Shown here: one piece after another, positions 43,878 through 52,487 of the stretch | Layout of the letters: the number at the start of each line of letters is the position of its first letter | How positions within the stretch are numbered: position 1 is the stretch's first letter | NCBI RefSeq assembly: GCF_003751085.1 | Contig: NZ_RJJY01000001.1 | Coordinates: forward strand, 5,766,001 to 5,830,000 | Origin: Micromonospora sp. Llam0 | GTDB taxonomy: Bacteria > Actinomycetota > Actinomycetes > Mycobacteriales > Micromonosporaceae | DNA: 64,000 nt | Direction: 5' to 3' | The notes under the pieces: generated by a model | The model's database searches: none | What the model was told of the DNA's origin: nothing | What the model saw: the letters and a program-made list of their open reading frames with translations, nothing else | Program-made: the position numbers and the translations under genes

Positions 43878-44515
43878 CGGGGCCGCTCCTCGCCTTCGAG
43901 CACCCAGGCGCAGAGCCCGACTACGACGAACACGAGCGCCAGCAGAACCCGTTCGGCCAGGCCCGCGAACGGGAGATAGCCTTGGCCGAGCAGCACCGCC
44001 GGCCCGTTCACCGCCGCGAACGCGACGCACGTGGCGAGCGCGGACCACCCGGCCGCGCGTAGCCAGCGGACCCGGGCCGGGTCGGCCCCGTGCCCGGCAC
44101 GCTTGGCGATGAGCAGGGCGAACAGCGGTGGCAGCGCCGCCATCAGCGCCGCACCGATGCGATGCACCCCGGCGGTGACGCCCGGTTCGGTCCCCGGCAG
44201 GTTCGTGGGGAACACCACCACCGCGACCAGGGACACGCACCACACCGACAGCAGCACGGTGAGGGGCCAGGCCGGTAGCAGCACACGCCGGGCACCGGCC
44301 AGGAGCCAGGCACCGGCTGCCGCGAGCCCACACGCCGCCAAGGCCAGCAGGACGGCGCCCGGCACGGTCCGGATCGATTCGCTGACCATCTCGTCCACCG
44401 GGTCGACATCGCCGACCATCAGCAGGCCTGTCCCGGCCGCCGTGCCCACGCCCAGGCTCAGCTGGACGTTGCGATACCAGCGGGAGGTGCCCACCCGGAC
44501 GATCGTCGCTGTCAT
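43868..44515 (-). CDS. DUF998-like membrane protein
   Basis: This 215-aa protein has six TM helices with VFPTNLPGTEPGVTAGVHRI between them, the F.T.......G..H pattern of DUF998. It overlaps its neighbours on both sides by 4-10 bp, in an operon of GT4, this protein and DedA. Function unknown. Confidence 0.75.
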   Translation of the reverse strand: MTATIVRVGTSRWYRNVQLSLGVGTAAGTGLLMVGDVDPVDEMVSESIRTVPGAVLLALAACGLAAAGAWLLAGARRVLLPAWPLTVLLSVWCVSLVAVVVFPTNLPGTEPGVTAGVHRIGAALMAALPPLFALLIAKRAGHGADPARVRWLRAAGWSALATCVAFAAVNGPAVLLGQGYLPFAGLAERVLLALVFVVVGLCAWVLEGEERPRWT

Positions 44516-45708
44516 GCGGCGGCCTCGACGGGCGCGGGCGCCTCACGGGCCGGACGGATCCGGTAGAGCTGCTCGAACGCGGACACCGTGCGGGTCTGGT
44601 CGTGCTGCTCGGCCACGGCACGAGCCCGGCGCCCCAGCTCTTCCGCGTGCTTGGGATCGCAGAGCACCCTGAGCAGTCGCTCGGCGAGCACGACAACGTC
44701 GCCGGGCGGGAACAGGTAGCCGGTCTCCTCGTCCCGGACGAGGTGGGGCAGGGCTGCGGCATCGGCGCCGATCACAGGTTTTCCACTGGCCATCGCCTCG
44801 AGCGTGACCAGGCTCTGCAGCTCGGCAGTGCCCGCGTTGACGAACACCGCCGACGCCGCGTAGGCGGAGGGAAGGTCCTCGTCAGAGATGAAACCGGTGA
44901 ACGTGACATGCTCGGCGACGCCCAGCTCCCCGGCGAGCGACCGCAGCGTCCGGTCCTCGGACCCGGTGCCGACCAGGAGCAACTGGACGTCGAGGGAGCC
45001 CCGCACCAGCGCGAACGCCCGCATCACGACGTCGAGGTTCTTCTCGGCGTCGAGTCGGCCCACGTACGTGATGGTGGGCTTGTGCGCCAGGCTGTGGGCC
45101 CATCGGAACTCGGCCGCGGGCGCCTGCTCGCGGAAGCGGGTCAGGTCGATGCCGCACGAGATGGGCAGGACCGGCCCGGACACACCGGAGAACACGGCGA
45201 GCGCGGCGGCGTACGGGGTCGGGGCCGTGACGATGTCTGCCTTGGCGAACACCCGGGCGGCGTCGCGCCATGCCCACTCGTGCACCCTCGTCCGGCCGGC
45301 GTTGCCGACGGGCAGGTAGTGGATCAGGTTCTCGGGCATGAAGTGGTTGGTGGCGATGACGAACAGGCCTCGCTCGTGCGCCGCGTCGACCAGCGCCCGG
45401 CACAGCGGGAAGTGGCTCTGCACGTGCACCACGTCGGGCTGGACCTCGTCGAGGATCCGGCGGGCTGCCGCGCGCAGCCCCAGTGGCGGGCAGAACCGGA
45501 AGGGTGAGTGGCCCGGCACCGGCAAGGAACGCACGCGGTGCTCGACGACGCCGTCGCTGGACATGCCGGCATGGCTGCGGGTGTCCGTCGACGGCGCGGC
45601 CACGTGCACCTCGTGCCGGGCGGTCAGTGCCACGGCCAGGCGCTGGGCGAAGTAGGCCGCCCCGTTGACGTGCGGGGCGTAGGTGTCGGCACCGATGAGG
45701 ATGCGCAT
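44512..45708 (-). CDS. GT4-family glycosyltransferase
   Basis: This 398-aa GT-B enzyme has the N-terminal start ILIGADTYAPHVNGAAYFAQ, VVHVQSHFPLCRALVDAA, and a C-terminal donor domain with ITYVGRLDAEKNLDVVMRAF, ELQSLVTLEAMASGKPVIG and ALPHLVRDEETGYLFPPGD. It resembles the PimB/MgtA-like mannosyl- or glucosyltransferases of actinobacterial envelope lipids. The acceptor is not known. Its start overlaps the VTT-protein gene. Confidence 0.88.
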   Translation of the reverse strand: MRILIGADTYAPHVNGAAYFAQRLAVALTARHEVHVAAPSTDTRSHAGMSSDGVVEHRVRSLPVPGHSPFRFCPPLGLRAAARRILDEVQPDVVHVQSHFPLCRALVDAAHERGLFVIATNHFMPENLIHYLPVGNAGRTRVHEWAWRDAARVFAKADIVTAPTPYAAALAVFSGVSGPVLPISCGIDLTRFREQAPAAEFRWAHSLAHKPTITYVGRLDAEKNLDVVMRAFALVRGSLDVQLLLVGTGSEDRTLRSLAGELGVAEHVTFTGFISDEDLPSAYAASAVFVNAGTAELQSLVTLEAMASGKPVIGADAAALPHLVRDEETGYLFPPGDVVVLAERLLRVLCDPKHAEELGRRARAVAEQHDQTRTVSAFEQLYRIRPAREAPAPVEAAA

Positions 45709-46301
45709 GGGACAACTACCTTTCGTAGGTGGTAGCGCTTCATGAAGAGGTGGAAGACAGCGACCGGCACGGCGACGGCCGCGGTGAGCAGGAAGATGCC
45801 GCCAGGCAGTGCGAGCAGACCGGACAGCTGGCTACCGAGCAGAGCGCCGAGACCGATCAGCACCAGGCCGCGTACGGCGGCGGTGGCACCCACCCAGGCG
45901 GCGAATCTCCGGTACGGAAGCCCGACGAGCCCCGCCGACACGAATGCCGGGAGGGCGAAGACGTCGACGAGCTTGGCGGTGATGACCAGCCGAGGCAGTG
46001 ACATCCCGGCCAGCCGGTCGAGCAGCGCCGTCGCCTTGAGCCTGCCCAGCAGGGACGCTACCCAGGGCCGCCGGGCCGACCGGCCGACGAGGTAGAGCAG
46101 GCTGTCGCCCACCACCTCGGCCAGCGCGACGATCACCCAGATCGGCCAGAACGCCGCAGCGCCGGCGCCGACCAGGGTGCCCGCGGTGATCGTCGCGGCC
46201 GGCCCCTCGATCAGTACGAAGAAACCGAGCAGCAGGTAGGGGTGATCGAGCACGGCCTGTGTCACAGCCATGCCGAGAAGCTTCGGCCGGAGGTTCCACA
46301 C
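45624..46301 (-). CDS. VTT-domain (DedA-like) membrane protein
   Basis: This 225-aa protein has a SNARE-associated/VTT domain: HPYLLLGFFVLIEGPAATIT, LVGAGAAAFWPIWVIVALAE, VVGDSLLYLVGRSARRP and LPAFVSAGLVGLPYRRFAAW. The last about 25 residues overlap the glycosyltransferase start by 85 bp. The ATG at 46271 is a good alternative start. With the downstream GT and second DedA it forms an envelope gene set. Confidence 0.78.
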   Translation of the reverse strand: MWNLRPKLLGMAVTQAVLDHPYLLLGFFVLIEGPAATITAGTLVGAGAAAFWPIWVIVALAEVVGDSLLYLVGRSARRPWVASLLGRLKATALLDRLAGMSLPRLVITAKLVDVFALPAFVSAGLVGLPYRRFAAWVGATAAVRGLVLIGLGALLGSQLSGLLALPGGIFLLTAAVAVPVAVFHLFMKRYHLRKVVVPCASSSVPTPTPRTSTGRPTSPSAWPWH

Positions 46302-46478
46302 CGGTCGTCCCTACGCCGGGCCGACCGATGTAGCTCCGTGGTACGGGGTCCGATCACCAACCACGGCACCGACCAGCCGGCCAACCGACCGGCCGGCGCC
46401 TTCCCGGGCGGCGCTGCGTTGACTGCCATCACTAGCCCCCTACATACGGGTTACATCGCTCTCTCTGAGGCCTACTAG

Positions 46479-46508
46479 TACCGAGCGAACCTGAGGCGAC
46501 CGTTAATG
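46479..46508 (+). repeat. 30-bp dispersed repeat, copy R1
   Basis: TACCGAGCGAACCTGAGGCG then ACCGTTAATG. Three similar copies are at 48428, 52019 and, inverted, 52240. It begins with TA, as IS630/mariner-type ends do. It lies six bases after the stop of the monooxygenase remnant. Confidence 0.7.
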
Positions 46509-46514
46509 CGCTGC

Positions 46515-46700
46515 TCAGACCGGGTGACCGAACCAGGTGCCCGGCGCACGCACCAGCCCGGTGACGTCGAGGTCCTGCCCGGCAGGCAAGGTCCAGGCGA
46601 CCCAGCCGTCGGGCCGGATGAGCAACGCGTCGACGTCGACCCCGTCCGTACGGACGGTTACGGTGCGCGTGCATCGGCATGCTGCGGGGGCTCGTAGAAG
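46515..46700 (-). pseudogene. FAD-monooxygenase C-terminal remnant
   Basis: The minus strand reads DVDALLIRPDGWVAWTLPAG then QDLDVTGLVRAPGTWFGHPV and a stop, the thioredoxin-like end of an aromatic FAD hydroxylase. Everything before it is out of frame or lost. A second, shorter copy of the same end is on the plus strand at 52135-52233. The region 46302-46960 has no other supported gene. Confidence 0.65.
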
Positions 46701-46968
46701 GGGTTGAGCCCGGTCGAGTCGCGGGCAGCCCGAGCGCTGGGTCGCTCGCGGGGAGGACTGGCCGCCGAACTGCAGCGGCCAGGACAGCGCCGACCTCTTG
46801 CGGCGCGGCACCTATCGAACAGCAGGCCGACGGCGAACCCCGATCAGCACCAGGCTGAGCGGCCAGCGGACGACGTCCCACGCGGTGCGGGTGCCGCCGC
46901 GCCAGCCGAGCGGGCGCCGCGCCCACGGTCGATCCCGTCGGTCTTGTTCCAGCTGACGGAGCGCAGCG

Positions 46969-48381
46969 TCACCTGCGCACCTCGGCCGGCGCCGCGCGCA
47001 TGTTGGGCCGCAGCACCCACCACAGCAGGCCGACCCAGAGCGCGGTCAGGATCGCGGCGCCGAGCAGGTCGGTCGGGTGGTGCATGCCGCGGTACATCCG
47101 GGACAGCGCGACGCCGGTCGGCATGACCACCGCGAGCACCCCGGCGAGCCAGCGCCACCGGCTGTGCACCCGGCCCATGACCAGAACCGCGATCGCCACC
47201 CAGATGCACATCGTGGCGGCGATGTGCCCGGCCGGGAACGACGACGTGGGCATCGGGTCGTCGAGCTGCGCCACCGGCGGGCGGTCCCGCTGGACGGCGG
47301 CCGCGGTGCACAGGAACAAGGTGAGCCCGCCGAGCATGGTAAGCGCCACGAACACCGTTGGTCGCCACTGCCGCCACACGGCCAGCGCGATGGGGCAGAA
47401 GACCAGCGAGATGGCCAGAATGGCGTGGGTGTCGCCGGCCTTGCTCCACACCCAGCTCACGTCGTCCAGGGCGGGCGTACGGAACGCCTGCAGCCACCGG
47501 ACCACGCCGTCGTCGAAACGCCCCAGCCAGGTGCCCTCGGTGTAGTTCTTCAGCAGGTAGCCGACGACGTACAGGATGCCGAACGTGAACACCCAGCCGG
47601 TCAGGATCTCGGTCGCCTTGACCCACCGGTGCGGGATCGGGCGGCTGGAGTCAGACGCCGGCTTGATCGCCTCGGCGGCCTCGGGCTCCGGGCCCTCGTC
47701 GAGCGGCACCACCGGGTATCCCGCCTCCCGCCGCCACACCCGGAACGCGTACGCCGTGACGCTCAGCCACAGCACGCCGAGCAGCCAGCCGGCCAGCACG
47801 TCGGTCAGGTAGTGCACGCCGAGCGCGATCCGGGTGACGCCGATAGCGAACACGATCAGCCCGACCGCCAAGATGAACAGCTTGCGGTAGCGCACCGCGG
47901 GCAGGAACACCAGCAGCACGGCGCCGTAGACGACCATCGAGCCGAGCGCGTGCCCGCTCGGGAAGCTGTTGCCGGACGCGGCCGCCACCGGCACCTCCAC
48001 CACCGGGCGCAGCCGGCCGACCAGCGACTTCACCGACGGGACGAGCAGCAGCGCGCCGGTGGCGGTCGCCAGCAGGTAGACCGTGAGGTGAAACCGCCGG
48101 CGCACCAGCAGCAGCACCGCGGCGACGCCGACCAGCCAGAGCATGACCGGATGCCCGCCCAGCCGAGTTGTCCCGTTGAGCGCGTTCACCAGATACGACC
48201 GGGGCGACACGACCTCGTTGAGCCGCCGGACGACATCGCGGTCGACGCTCATCACCGGTTCGAGGTGCAGCTGGACGAGGAGCACCAGCAGCCCGAACCC
48301 GAGCCCGACCGCGACGACCACCAGCAGCGGCGACCACCGGCCGGCCAACCGACCGGGCTGCGCCGCTTCGACTGCCATCAA
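46969..48381 (-). CDS. Double PAP2-domain phosphatase
   Basis: This 470-aa membrane protein has two PAP2 acid-phosphatase domains in tandem. Domain 1 has KSLVGRLRPVVE, SGNSFPSGHALGSM and RIALGVHYLTDVLAG (residues about 110-200). Domain 2 has QRDRPPVAQL, SSFPAGHIAATMC and RMYRGMHHPTDLLGAAILT (residues about 360-450). All three catalytic motifs (KxxxxRP, PSGH, SRxxxxxHxxxD) are visible in the first; the second has R.RP, PAGH and SRMY..MHH..D, so it may also be active. It probably removes phosphate from lipid or polyprenyl phosphates. Tandem fusion is uncommon. Confidence 0.87.
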   Translation of the reverse strand: MMAVEAAQPGRLAGRWSPLLVVVAVGLGFGLLVLLVQLHLEPVMSVDRDVVRRLNEVVSPRSYLVNALNGTTRLGGHPVMLWLVGVAAVLLLVRRRFHLTVYLLATATGALLLVPSVKSLVGRLRPVVEVPVAAASGNSFPSGHALGSMVVYGAVLLVFLPAVRYRKLFILAVGLIVFAIGVTRIALGVHYLTDVLAGWLLGVLWLSVTAYAFRVWRREAGYPVVPLDEGPEPEAAEAIKPASDSSRPIPHRWVKATEILTGWVFTFGILYVVGYLLKNYTEGTWLGRFDDGVVRWLQAFRTPALDDVSWVWSKAGDTHAILAISLVFCPIALAVWRQWRPTVFVALTMLGGLTLFLCTAAAVQRDRPPVAQLDDPMPTSSFPAGHIAATMCIWVAIAVLVMGRVHSRWRWLAGVLAVVMPTGVALSRMYRGMHHPTDLLGAAILTALWVGLLWWVLRPNMRAAPAEVRR

Positions 48382-48427
48382 CAGCCTCCCAGGTACGAGC
48401 TACATCACCAATTCGATGCCAACTTCG

Positions 48428-48457
48428 TACCGAGCGAATCTGAGACCACGATTAATG
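48428..48457 (+). repeat. 30-bp dispersed repeat, copy R2
   Basis: TACCGAGCGAATCTGAGACC then ACGATTAATG, with four differences from R1. It lies 46 bp before the start of the PAP2 gene (reading outward) and next to an IS630-type fragment. Confidence 0.65.
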
Positions 48458-48482
48458 GACGTGCGGGCGGCGCAGGTGACGT

Positions 48483-48555
48483 GGTACCGCGCTCAATGTC
48501 GCCACCGGCGAGATCGTCGGCGAGTGCCGACCCTCGTGCGACGGGGCGGCGTTTC
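48483..48555 (+). pseudogene. IS630-type transposase fragment
   Basis: The plus strand reads ALNVATGEIVGECRPSCDGA, similar to the AL.VATG..IG.C segment in the catalytic core of IS630 transposases. Only about 25 codons survive. The remainder of the 48382-48801 gap shows no gene. Confidence 0.5.
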
Positions 48556-48801
48556 TGGCCTCCCCCCACAAGTCCGTGGCCCACACCGGGGACGCCAGGT
48601 CCACGTGATCCTGTTTCCCCTGCCGAAGAGGCGCTTTCGTCTATTTACAAGCCGGTCGGACCGCGTAGGCACATTCCTCGCACACTGTGCGACGGAGGCG
48701 TCAAGAACCGCACAGGCTGAACCCGCCAGCGATGTCAGCAACGACCTGCACCCTCAACCGGAAATAGCCGGAAAACCCGGAGCGGTTCAGGGTCAAATGC
48801 G

Positions 48802-49965
48802 TCAGACCTTGATGCCGAACAGATTCTCGGCATTTCGGAAGGCAATCTTTTCCTTGTCCTCACGCGGAAGATCGACCGCCCGGAACCAGTCAGTCCCTTC
48901 TTTGATGCCCGCGAAGGGATAGTCGGTTGCGAACATCACTCGATCTACGCTGATGTATTTCAGTAAGAGATGGAGCAGATTATCTTGAAAGAACGCGCTG
49001 GTTGTGAACCAGAAGTTGTCCTGAAAGTATTGCCCGAAGGGCTTCTCGAGTGAGTCTTCGGTCGGCTCGCCCATGTCTCCGACGATCCGCTCGTAATAGA
49101 AGGGAAGACCTTCGCCCATGTGGCCGATGATGACTTTCAGTTTGGGGAATCTGTCAAAAACCCCGTACGCGATCATCCGGATGCATTGGGTTAGAACCTC
49201 CTGGTGCCAGCCATATCCAGACCCACTAAAAATGTAGTCTTGGTACTCTTCCGTGTATTTGGACCGTGTGGTGCTGTAGTAGATCTGGAAGATCTCGTCA
49301 GCCGGGTAGCCGGGGTGCAGGTATATCGGCACATCGAGAGCCTCGGCACGTGCCAGAACAGGCTCGAAATCGGGATGATCGAGGTACTTCTTCGCGATGT
49401 GTCCGTTGGTCAGTGCACCCAAGAAGCCGTCTTGCTTGACCGAGCGTTCCAGTTCGTCCGCCGCCGCCTCCGGGCTCTGCAAAGGCAAGGTGGCGAAAGC
49501 CTGGAAGCGGCCCGGATAACTGGCGATTGGCCCGTCTACAAGTTGCCGATTGAGACGATAGGCAAGGTCGATACCCCGTTGCCCGGGGACGTTTTGTACG
49601 GACGGTGTATGAGCAGAGAGGATTTGAACATCGAGTCCCCCCTCGTCCATATCGCCGATGCGGCGCTCGCCTAGATCCGAAAGACCAATCTCCTCAAGGA
49701 ACGCTATGTGATCCTTATTGATGGAGTTCATCTTCAACAACGTGGGAGTCGAAAAGGTCTCCTCCGTGCCGATGAACTTCAGATCTTGGTCACGAAGCGC
49801 GATGTCCTTCTCACTGAGGGAGGCTTCCGAGTCCTCTTTGTCGTCGGTGCATGCCGCGAGTGCCGTCGCGGACAATCCAACGCCAGCGCCGATTGCAGCC
49901 GCGCGAGCGATAAAGCCGCGGCGCCCAATCAACGGTTTCGCTGTGCCTTCTCCGATCAGCCTCAT
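48802..49965 (-). CDS. Amidohydrolase-2 family protein, Tat-exported lipoprotein
   Basis: This 387-aa protein has a twin-arginine signal with lipobox (IGRRGFIARAAAIGAG, LSATALAAC) and an amidohydrolase_2 barrel: NMDEGGLDVQ-like region GDMDEGGLDVQILSAHTPSV, VPIYLHPGYPADEIFQIYYS, KLKVIIGHMGEGLPFYYERI and VDRVMFATDYPFAGIKEGTD. The His and Asp ligands are visible in HPGYP, GHMGE and TDYPF. Relatives include gamma-resorcylate and ACMS decarboxylases, usually cytoplasmic; an exported lipoprotein version is unusual. GC is lower than in neighbours, which suggests horizontal transfer. ATG at 49965 overlaps an upstream small frame. Confidence 0.83.
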   Translation of the reverse strand: MRLIGEGTAKPLIGRRGFIARAAAIGAGVGLSATALAACTDDKEDSEASLSEKDIALRDQDLKFIGTEETFSTPTLLKMNSINKDHIAFLEEIGLSDLGERRIGDMDEGGLDVQILSAHTPSVQNVPGQRGIDLAYRLNRQLVDGPIASYPGRFQAFATLPLQSPEAAADELERSVKQDGFLGALTNGHIAKKYLDHPDFEPVLARAEALDVPIYLHPGYPADEIFQIYYSTTRSKYTEEYQDYIFSGSGYGWHQEVLTQCIRMIAYGVFDRFPKLKVIIGHMGEGLPFYYERIVGDMGEPTEDSLEKPFGQYFQDNFWFTTSAFFQDNLLHLLLKYISVDRVMFATDYPFAGIKEGTDWFRAVDLPREDKEKIAFRNAENLFGIKV

Positions 49966-50048
49966 GCCATGTGCTCCTTTTGCTGTTTTGTGTAGTGCGG
50001 GTCGGTGAGTTCGTGGAACAGGCCGAGGAGTTCGTCCTCAAGGGTCAT
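49962..50048 (-). CDS. 28-codon frame coupled to the amidohydrolase
   Basis: ATG 50048 opens TLEDELLGLFHELTDPHYTK then QQKEHMA and stops at TGA 49962, overlapping the amidohydrolase ATG (ATGGCATGA). AAAGGAG within its end is the ribosome site for the amidohydrolase. It could be a leader peptide or the remains of a larger upstream partner subunit. Low confidence as a gene; the overlap is real. Confidence 0.4.
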   Translation of the reverse strand: MTLEDELLGLFHELTDPHYTKQQKEHMA

Positions 50049-50700
50049 GACAGCTCCGTGCGGAGTTCGACGGTGCGCGGGCGTGGCGCGACATGGCCGG
50101 CCCGTTGCTGGCCAGAGGTCATGTGGTGGCGAGTGCTTCAGGACATGTCCCTTGGTTAGGAGATGCCCTTCAGCTGTGAACGAGAACGCACGGATCGCCA
50201 TCCGCCAGCGGGACGCAGTCGGTACTCCTCCAGGAGCATCTGGGCCGAACCGAACCTGATCCTGTCGTGCCTCGAGCGCTCCTCAGAGGACGTCCTATGA
50301 CCTAGTTTGTGTGTTATATGGTCTTGGTCGTATCGCCAGATTTAGGGTGGTTTCGCTCAGAGGCGACGACAGCAGCGAACGTTGTCACCAGCGTCATGGC
50401 GCCCCGTGGACTGTCAGGTCTCTTCGTATCCTGAACTCTAGGACCCATTCCGTCGTGTCTCGTCGTACCACGGTCGTCAATCTCGGGAGGGAGGCGGTAC
50501 CGCGGTACTACTTCACCTTCACCGCGCGTACGTGAAATAGCCTCGATGATTCGCGCTTGACGCCGCCTCCTTTGGCCCGGCGGAGCGGATCATAGTTGAT
50601 TGATGTGGCCTGGTTCCGGGCGTGGTGGCTGGCCGTCTGTCGCGGCGGTGGGCGTGGTCTCCTGGGTCCGCCCCTTCGGTGGGGCAGCGGTTGAGCTGGT
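50049..50700. other. 650-bp stretch without a supported gene
   Basis: AT-richer DNA upstream of the amidohydrolase unit. I see no complete gene. GCGGTACCGCGGTAC near 50497 is a palindromic run. The promoter for the 49962-50048 frame should be near its right edge. Confidence 0.4.
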
Positions 50701-50702
50701 CA

Positions 50703-50970
50703 GCCGGGGTCGGGGACGGCCATGATCCGGTTGAAGGCGGTGGTGATCTGTTCGGCCCAGGGCCAGGTGGTGGGGATGCGTAAGCGTGCACCGGCGACCA
50801 GGCCGAGGCAGGCAGGCCGGTGATGGCGGCACACGTTAGGTTCCGCCGATCGACCAGCCGGGAGTACTCGACCCGCCGGCTGCGCCTGTTGTCCTGCTCG
50901 CGGAGCCAGTCGAGCACGGCGTGGGTGGCCGCGCGGCCGGCTCGCACAGCGCGCACGCGGACGGGTCGTC
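50703..50970 (-). pseudogene. Frameshifted hypothetical gene
   Basis: Minus-strand frames read THAVLDWLREQDNRRSRRVE then YSRLVDRRNLTCAAITGLP, and, one frame on, CLGLVAGARLRIPTTWPWAE with QITTAFNRIMAVPDPG and a stop. Joining them needs one frameshift near 50820. The composition fits coding DNA, but I do not recognise the family. Confidence 0.4.
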
Positions 50971-51210
50971 AACTCCACCGCAGCCGCTGCGCGCCGGCTG
51001 GCGGGCCATGAAGGTCGAACTCAACCCGGGCACGCCGAACGCCAAGGTCGTGCTGGACGTGTCGCAGTTCGACTTCGACAGACGGGCGGTGACGTGGGCG
51101 GCTGCACGCGGACCCGGCAGCGGAGCGGTCGATCACGCGGAGCGGATCGGCCCGGAGCGGTGCGGCTGGGATCTACGGCCGCGCCCTCGACGGACGCGCG
51201 AGATGAAGCG

Positions 51211-51876
51211 CTAGTTCGGCCGGGTGAGTCTCAGGTCGTAGGCGAGGGTGACTGCCTGGATCCGGTCCCGTGCGCCGATCTTGGCGAGGACCCGTCCGAC
51301 GTGGGTCTTCACCGTCGACTCCGACAGCGTGAACCGTTGCGCGATCTCGCCGTTGGTGAGGCCGTGGCCGATGGCGACGAGGATCTCGCGTTCCCGGCCG
51401 GTCAGGGAGTCCAGCCGGGGATCCTCCCGCATGGGCCCGCAGAGGTCATCGTCGAGCCGGTCGGCGAACGCGTCGAGCAGCCGCCGCGTCAGCGCCGGCG
51501 CGATCGCCGCGTCCCCGGCGGCGACGGCCCGGATGCCGGCGAGCAGTTCCTCCGGGCGGGTGTCCTTGAGCAGGAAACCGCTCGCCCCGGCCCGCAGCGC
51601 GGCGAACGCGTACCGGTCCACGTCGAATGTCGTCAGCATCAGGATCCGCGAACGCCCACCGGCGGCGACGATGCGCCGAGTGGCCTCGATACCGTCGACG
51701 CCCGGCGTGCGGATGTCCATCAACACCACGTCGGGATGCAGCTCGGTGGTCCGCCGAACGGCCTCGGCGCCGTTCTCGGCCTCGCCGACGACCTCGGTGT
51801 CGGGTGTGCTCTCCAGCAGCATGCGAAACCCGAAGCGCCGCAGCGGCTGGTCCTCCACCACGAGCACAGTGATCAT
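51211..51876 (-). CDS. NarL/FixJ-family response regulator, orphan
   Basis: This 221-aa regulator has a receiver domain (TVLVVEDQPLRRFGFRMLLE, phospho-Asp in PDVVLMDIRTPGVDG, LKDTRPEELLAGIRAVAAGD) and a LuxR HTH (LDSLTGREREILVAIGHGLT, NGEIAQRFTLSESTVKTHVG). The ATG 51876 matches the usual receiver start. Genes of this type normally follow a DesK-like histidine kinase, but upstream there is only repeat and gene-fragment DNA, so the kinase seems deleted. Confidence 0.9.
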   Translation of the reverse strand: MITVLVVEDQPLRRFGFRMLLESTPDTEVVGEAENGAEAVRRTTELHPDVVLMDIRTPGVDGIEATRRIVAAGGRSRILMLTTFDVDRYAFAALRAGASGFLLKDTRPEELLAGIRAVAAGDAAIAPALTRRLLDAFADRLDDDLCGPMREDPRLDSLTGREREILVAIGHGLTNGEIAQRFTLSESTVKTHVGRVLAKIGARDRIQAVTLAYDLRLTRPN

Positions 51877-52018
51877 GAATGGCTGCCTTCCCGGGTCGCG
51901 TGCACGATTTAGCCGCCGTCCGGTGCGGGACCGGCGCTGACCGTGCCGCCGTAGGACACGGCGCCTTCGGCCATGCCGCCGAGGCCGAGACCCGCGTCGC
52001 CCGGCGGTGTCCACTTCA

Positions 52019-52269
52019 TACCGAGCGAACCTGAGACGACCGTTAGAACCAGTGCGTACGGTGCGCATGCCGCCGACGTCGTACTCCCACACGTCTGGGT
52101 GACCGAGGAGAACTCCCCCTCCGCCACCAGCAGGACTTGGTGCTCTGTCGCCTGGGCCTTGCCTACCGGGCGGTACCTCGACGCCACCACGCTGGTGGAT
52201 GCGCCGGGCACCTGGTTCGGCCACCCGGCCTGAGCTCCGCATTAACGGTCGTCTCAGGTTCGCTCGGTA
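52019..52269. mobile_element. MITE-like unit with 25-30 bp inverted ends (R3 and R4)
   Basis: R3 (52019-52048) and R4 (52240-52269) are the same repeat in opposite orientation, giving a 251-bp unit with TA at each outer edge, as for IS630/mariner-type insertion. Inside it, the plus strand carries a monooxygenase C-terminal scrap at 52135-52233. There is no transposase. Copies R1 and R2 of the same end lie 3.6-5.5 kb to the left. Confidence 0.55.
52135..52233 (+). pseudogene. FAD-monooxygenase C-terminal scrap, second copy
   Basis: Reads VAWALPTGRYLDATTLVDAP then GTWFGHPA and a stop. It matches the remnant at 46515-46605 over about 90 bases, with the 30-bp repeat following six bases after the stop in both. 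It is a duplicated gene end, not a gene. Confidence 0.6.
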
Positions 52270-52487
52270 GGAAGCAGGGACAGCACGCGCCAGCTTCCGA
52301 CCCAGATCACTCGCCGCGTCCGGACATCGATCCGCGCGGGGCAGGCCTGCTCGATGAGACAGCTGCGGTGCCGCCGGGCCTGTGCATGCACACCGAACCC
52401 GACCCGGAAACAACGACAAAGCCATAAAGCACCCTCGGTTCCATGGAACACCGTGTGAACCCTGACCAACCACTCATCGGAGATCTC

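Noticed and set aside
47077..48720. 547-codon plus-strand frame opposite the PAP2 gene
   Set aside because: His/Gln/Arg-rich antisense shadow; the minus-strand PAP2 protein has all catalytic motifs.
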